Source: Thermotoga sp. 4484_232 (GTDB lineage: Bacteria; Thermotogota; Thermotogae; Thermotogales; Thermotogaceae). Taken from it: a stretch of DNA of 6,217 nucleotides. Under the pieces are notes generated by a model that was not told the origin of the DNA, ran no database searches, and was given only the letters and a program-made list of their open reading frames with translations. Positions 4,577-6,217 of this stretch are shown here, one piece after another. Both the position numbers and the translations under genes were made by a program. The stretch spans positions 1-6,217 of the forward strand of contig MZGO01000102.1 of the NCBI GenBank assembly GCA_002084985.1, given 5' to 3'. How positions within the stretch are numbered: the stretch's first letter is position 1; each line of letters starts with the position of its first letter.

Positions 4577-6217
4577 TTACTTGTTTGTACTACCTGAAGC
4601 TTGTGATAACCACGAACTTTGCATCTGCAGATAAGCTATCGCCTCCTCCATGGCAGTAAACTTTCTCCAGAGCTCCGCTTCTCTCCTTTGAAGTCTTTCT
4701 ATCATCTCCGCTATTCTGATCGCAAGAAACCTCTGCTCTCTCGTTAATCGACCGCTCACACCGGCGACCTGATCGATCCTTCCTCCAAATTTCGTTAAAT
4801 CCCATAGATAGTTGTAAAGTTGGACAGCGAAGCCTTCTGAACCTTCCTCGTCGTTTCCAAAAAATCTCCAGACTTTTTCAGGATCCTCGGAAAGAACCTG
4901 TCTCAACGTATCTTCATCCAGTTCCAGATGCCCTTTCATCATGTTTTCATAACCTGTTCCAAGCCCTCCCGTTGTTATACCTATTTCCCAGAGGTAATTT
5001 ATATCTCCTTCTATTTTTCTGGTTATGAAGCTCTTCAATCTATCAAAAATGTTCTCGAGAAAACTGTCGTTCTTCAAAACGCCTTGCATTTTCTCTTCTT
5101 CTGTCATTTCATCCTCGGATTTGTCAGTTACAGGCTCTTCCGTTAACTTTTCGTTTATATAATCCATTATCTCATTCCATTTCTGAACGAAATCTCTTAT
5201 CTTACTGATCACCTGATCCACATCTCTCTCCACTCTCACAGTGATCGTATCTGAGCTCGCTTTCTTTATGGTAAAAGTAATTCCGTTATATTCAAAGGAA
5301 TCGTTTGATGTATAGAGGTCCATCCATGTGGAGCCATCTGTGCTTATCTGAACATGTGCCTCTTGTCCTGGTGTTAAAGTGTGATTTTCAATGCCCAGGA
5401 TCCCGAAGACATTAGTACTGTCGGTGTCCTCCAACGTGATCGCTTTTGGCCCACCCTCGTTGTTTCTCATGTAAATCTTGTTCTCATAGGCATCGTACCA
5501 AGCTGTAACACCAGCAGAACTTTCATTTATTCTTTCCAGGAAATCCTCCAGAGTTTCCGTTGGATCCACAGTGATTTCGACACCGTTTATCTTCACCGTC
5601 CCAGAAGCTATCGTTTCAGAATTGTAATTGGCAATGTCTTGAAGCGTTTTTGTAGAAGGATCAAGACTACTCACAGGGGCGGTACTTTGAAGAACATAGT
5701 TTGTACCGTTGTACGTGACATTCGACTCCTTCAGGTGAAAGACACTCATGAGGTTTCCTGAAACTTCCACCATGAAGAAGTTGGTATCCGATGTTATAGT
5801 GAGTTTTCCCGTTGTTTGATCGTACGAGGCGCTCCCTGTCATACCTAAATTCGATAACGCTGTATTTATCTTCGTAATGATGTCATCAATGGTATCTGCC
5901 GTCGTTATGTTCACCTCTTCATAACTCTGCGTGGCTTCGTTGTATATCCGTATAGTTGAGTCGACAGGAGTATAAGAATAATCTAGAGAGCCGAAAGTTG
6001 CTGTTGAGGATGGAGGTGTAACTACCATATCGTTACCCTCGAGAAGAGTACCAAAAGCCGTGTTCAGTACCTTCACGTAATATGTTCCAGGAGTTGCGCT
6101 TGTTGAAGCTTGAGCAGAGATAGTGCTCTCATCCGACGAGGATGCTGAAAACACCATGAAGGTTCTCTGTAGTTTCAGATCAAAAACAAAATCCCTGAAT
6201 TCTTCTAGTCTGTTGTC
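4577..6217 (-). CDS. fliD: flagellar cap protein FliD (hook-associated protein 2), N-terminus beyond the window
   Basis: FliD forms the cap at the tip of the growing flagellar filament and folds exported flagellin into place. The frame is open from the right edge to TAA 4577-4579, giving 546 visible residues; the true start lies beyond 6217. The visible N-terminus (RLEEFRDFVFDL, then SASSSDESTISAQAS and TPGTYYVKV) is the end of the coiled N-terminal region followed by the FliD_N pattern. Two flagellin-hook-like repeats follow, around DTIDDIITKIN and ETLEDFLERIN. From about residue 305 comes the FliD_C domain: RDVDQVISKIRDFVQKWNEI, GVLKNDSFLENIFDRL, the WEIGITTGGLGTGYENMMKG segment and a long helical tail (LTREQRFLAIRIAEMIERL, then EEAIAYLQMQSSWLSQ) for filament anchoring. 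I see no cysteines, as is usual for flagellar axial proteins. It is convergent with tRNA-Pro and ends at the shared hairpin. Confidence 0.95.
   Translation of the reverse strand, partial: DNRLEEFRDFVFDLKLQRTFMVFSASSSDESTISAQASTSATPGTYYVKVLNTAFGTLLEGNDMVVTPPSSTATFGSLDYSYTPVDSTIRIYNEATQSYEEVNITTADTIDDIITKINTALSNLGMTGSASYDQTTGKLTITSDTNFFMVEVSGNLMSVFHLKESNVTYNGTNYVLQSTAPVSSLDPSTKTLQDIANYNSETIASGTVKINGVEITVDPTETLEDFLERINESSAGVTAWYDAYENKIYMRNNEGGPKAITLEDTDSTNVFGILGIENHTLTPGQEAHVQISTDGSTWMDLYTSNDSFEYNGITFTIKKASSDTITVRVERDVDQVISKIRDFVQKWNEIMDYINEKLTEEPVTDKSEDEMTEEEKMQGVLKNDSFLENIFDRLKSFITRKIEGDINYLWEIGITTGGLGTGYENMMKGHLELDEDTLRQVLSEDPEKVWRFFGNDEEGSEGFAVQLYNYLWDLTKFGGRIDQVAGVSGRLTREQRFLAIRIAEMIERLQRREAELWRKFTAMEEAIAYLQMQSSWLSQASGSTNK

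Overview
The window looks like chromosome of a bacterium in the order Thermotogales. The sliding clamp gene encodes a 366-residue protein whose sequence, from memory, closely parallels the Thermotoga maritima beta clamp without appearing identical. Codon use, strong GGAGG-type ribosome binding sites and Lys/Glu-rich proteins fit a thermophile of that group. The taxonomic call is inference from memory, not from a search.

Layout. Positions 1-1224 (+) hold the 3' end of a large enzyme gene and then a D-Ala-D-Ala ligase-like ATP-grasp gene. Both are disrupted: the first by a one-base frameshift near 312, the second by loss of about 50 residues of its catalytic C-terminal part. Positions 1204-1419 (+) hold a further open stretch with a good ribosome binding site but an early stop. 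It collides head-on with mnmG (gidA) on the minus strand (1400 to about 3088), which lacks its N-terminal FAD-binding region. Between mnmG and dnaN lies a 15-codon open frame that starts from a strong ribosome binding site and ends at the mnmG breakpoint. dnaN (3145-4245, minus) is complete, with an extended -10 promoter and a strong ribosome binding site. A short gap carries a possible gene remnant and a clear promoter for tRNA-Pro(GGG) (4463-4539, +). A 15-bp hairpin terminator (4542-4575) separates the tRNA from the convergent flagellar cap gene fliD (minus), which runs off the right edge.

How it fits together. dnaN and mnmG appear to have been co-directional, with mnmG in the dnaN transcript. 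The two left-hand plus-strand genes are joined by an ATGA stop/start overlap once the frameshift is corrected, so they were an operon. The right half (dnaN, tRNA, fliD) is intact and ordinary housekeeping and motility DNA.

The main point of interest is the clustering of lesions in the left half: three recognisable genes and one or two unrecognised fragments are damaged within about 3.1 kb. This could be real gene decay by short deletions, or an assembly or consensus artefact. One lesion also falls exactly on a GGGAAAA heptamer followed directly by a stop codon, so programmed -1 frameshifting is a formal alternative there. I see no convincing new defence, mobile or regulatory system in this window.
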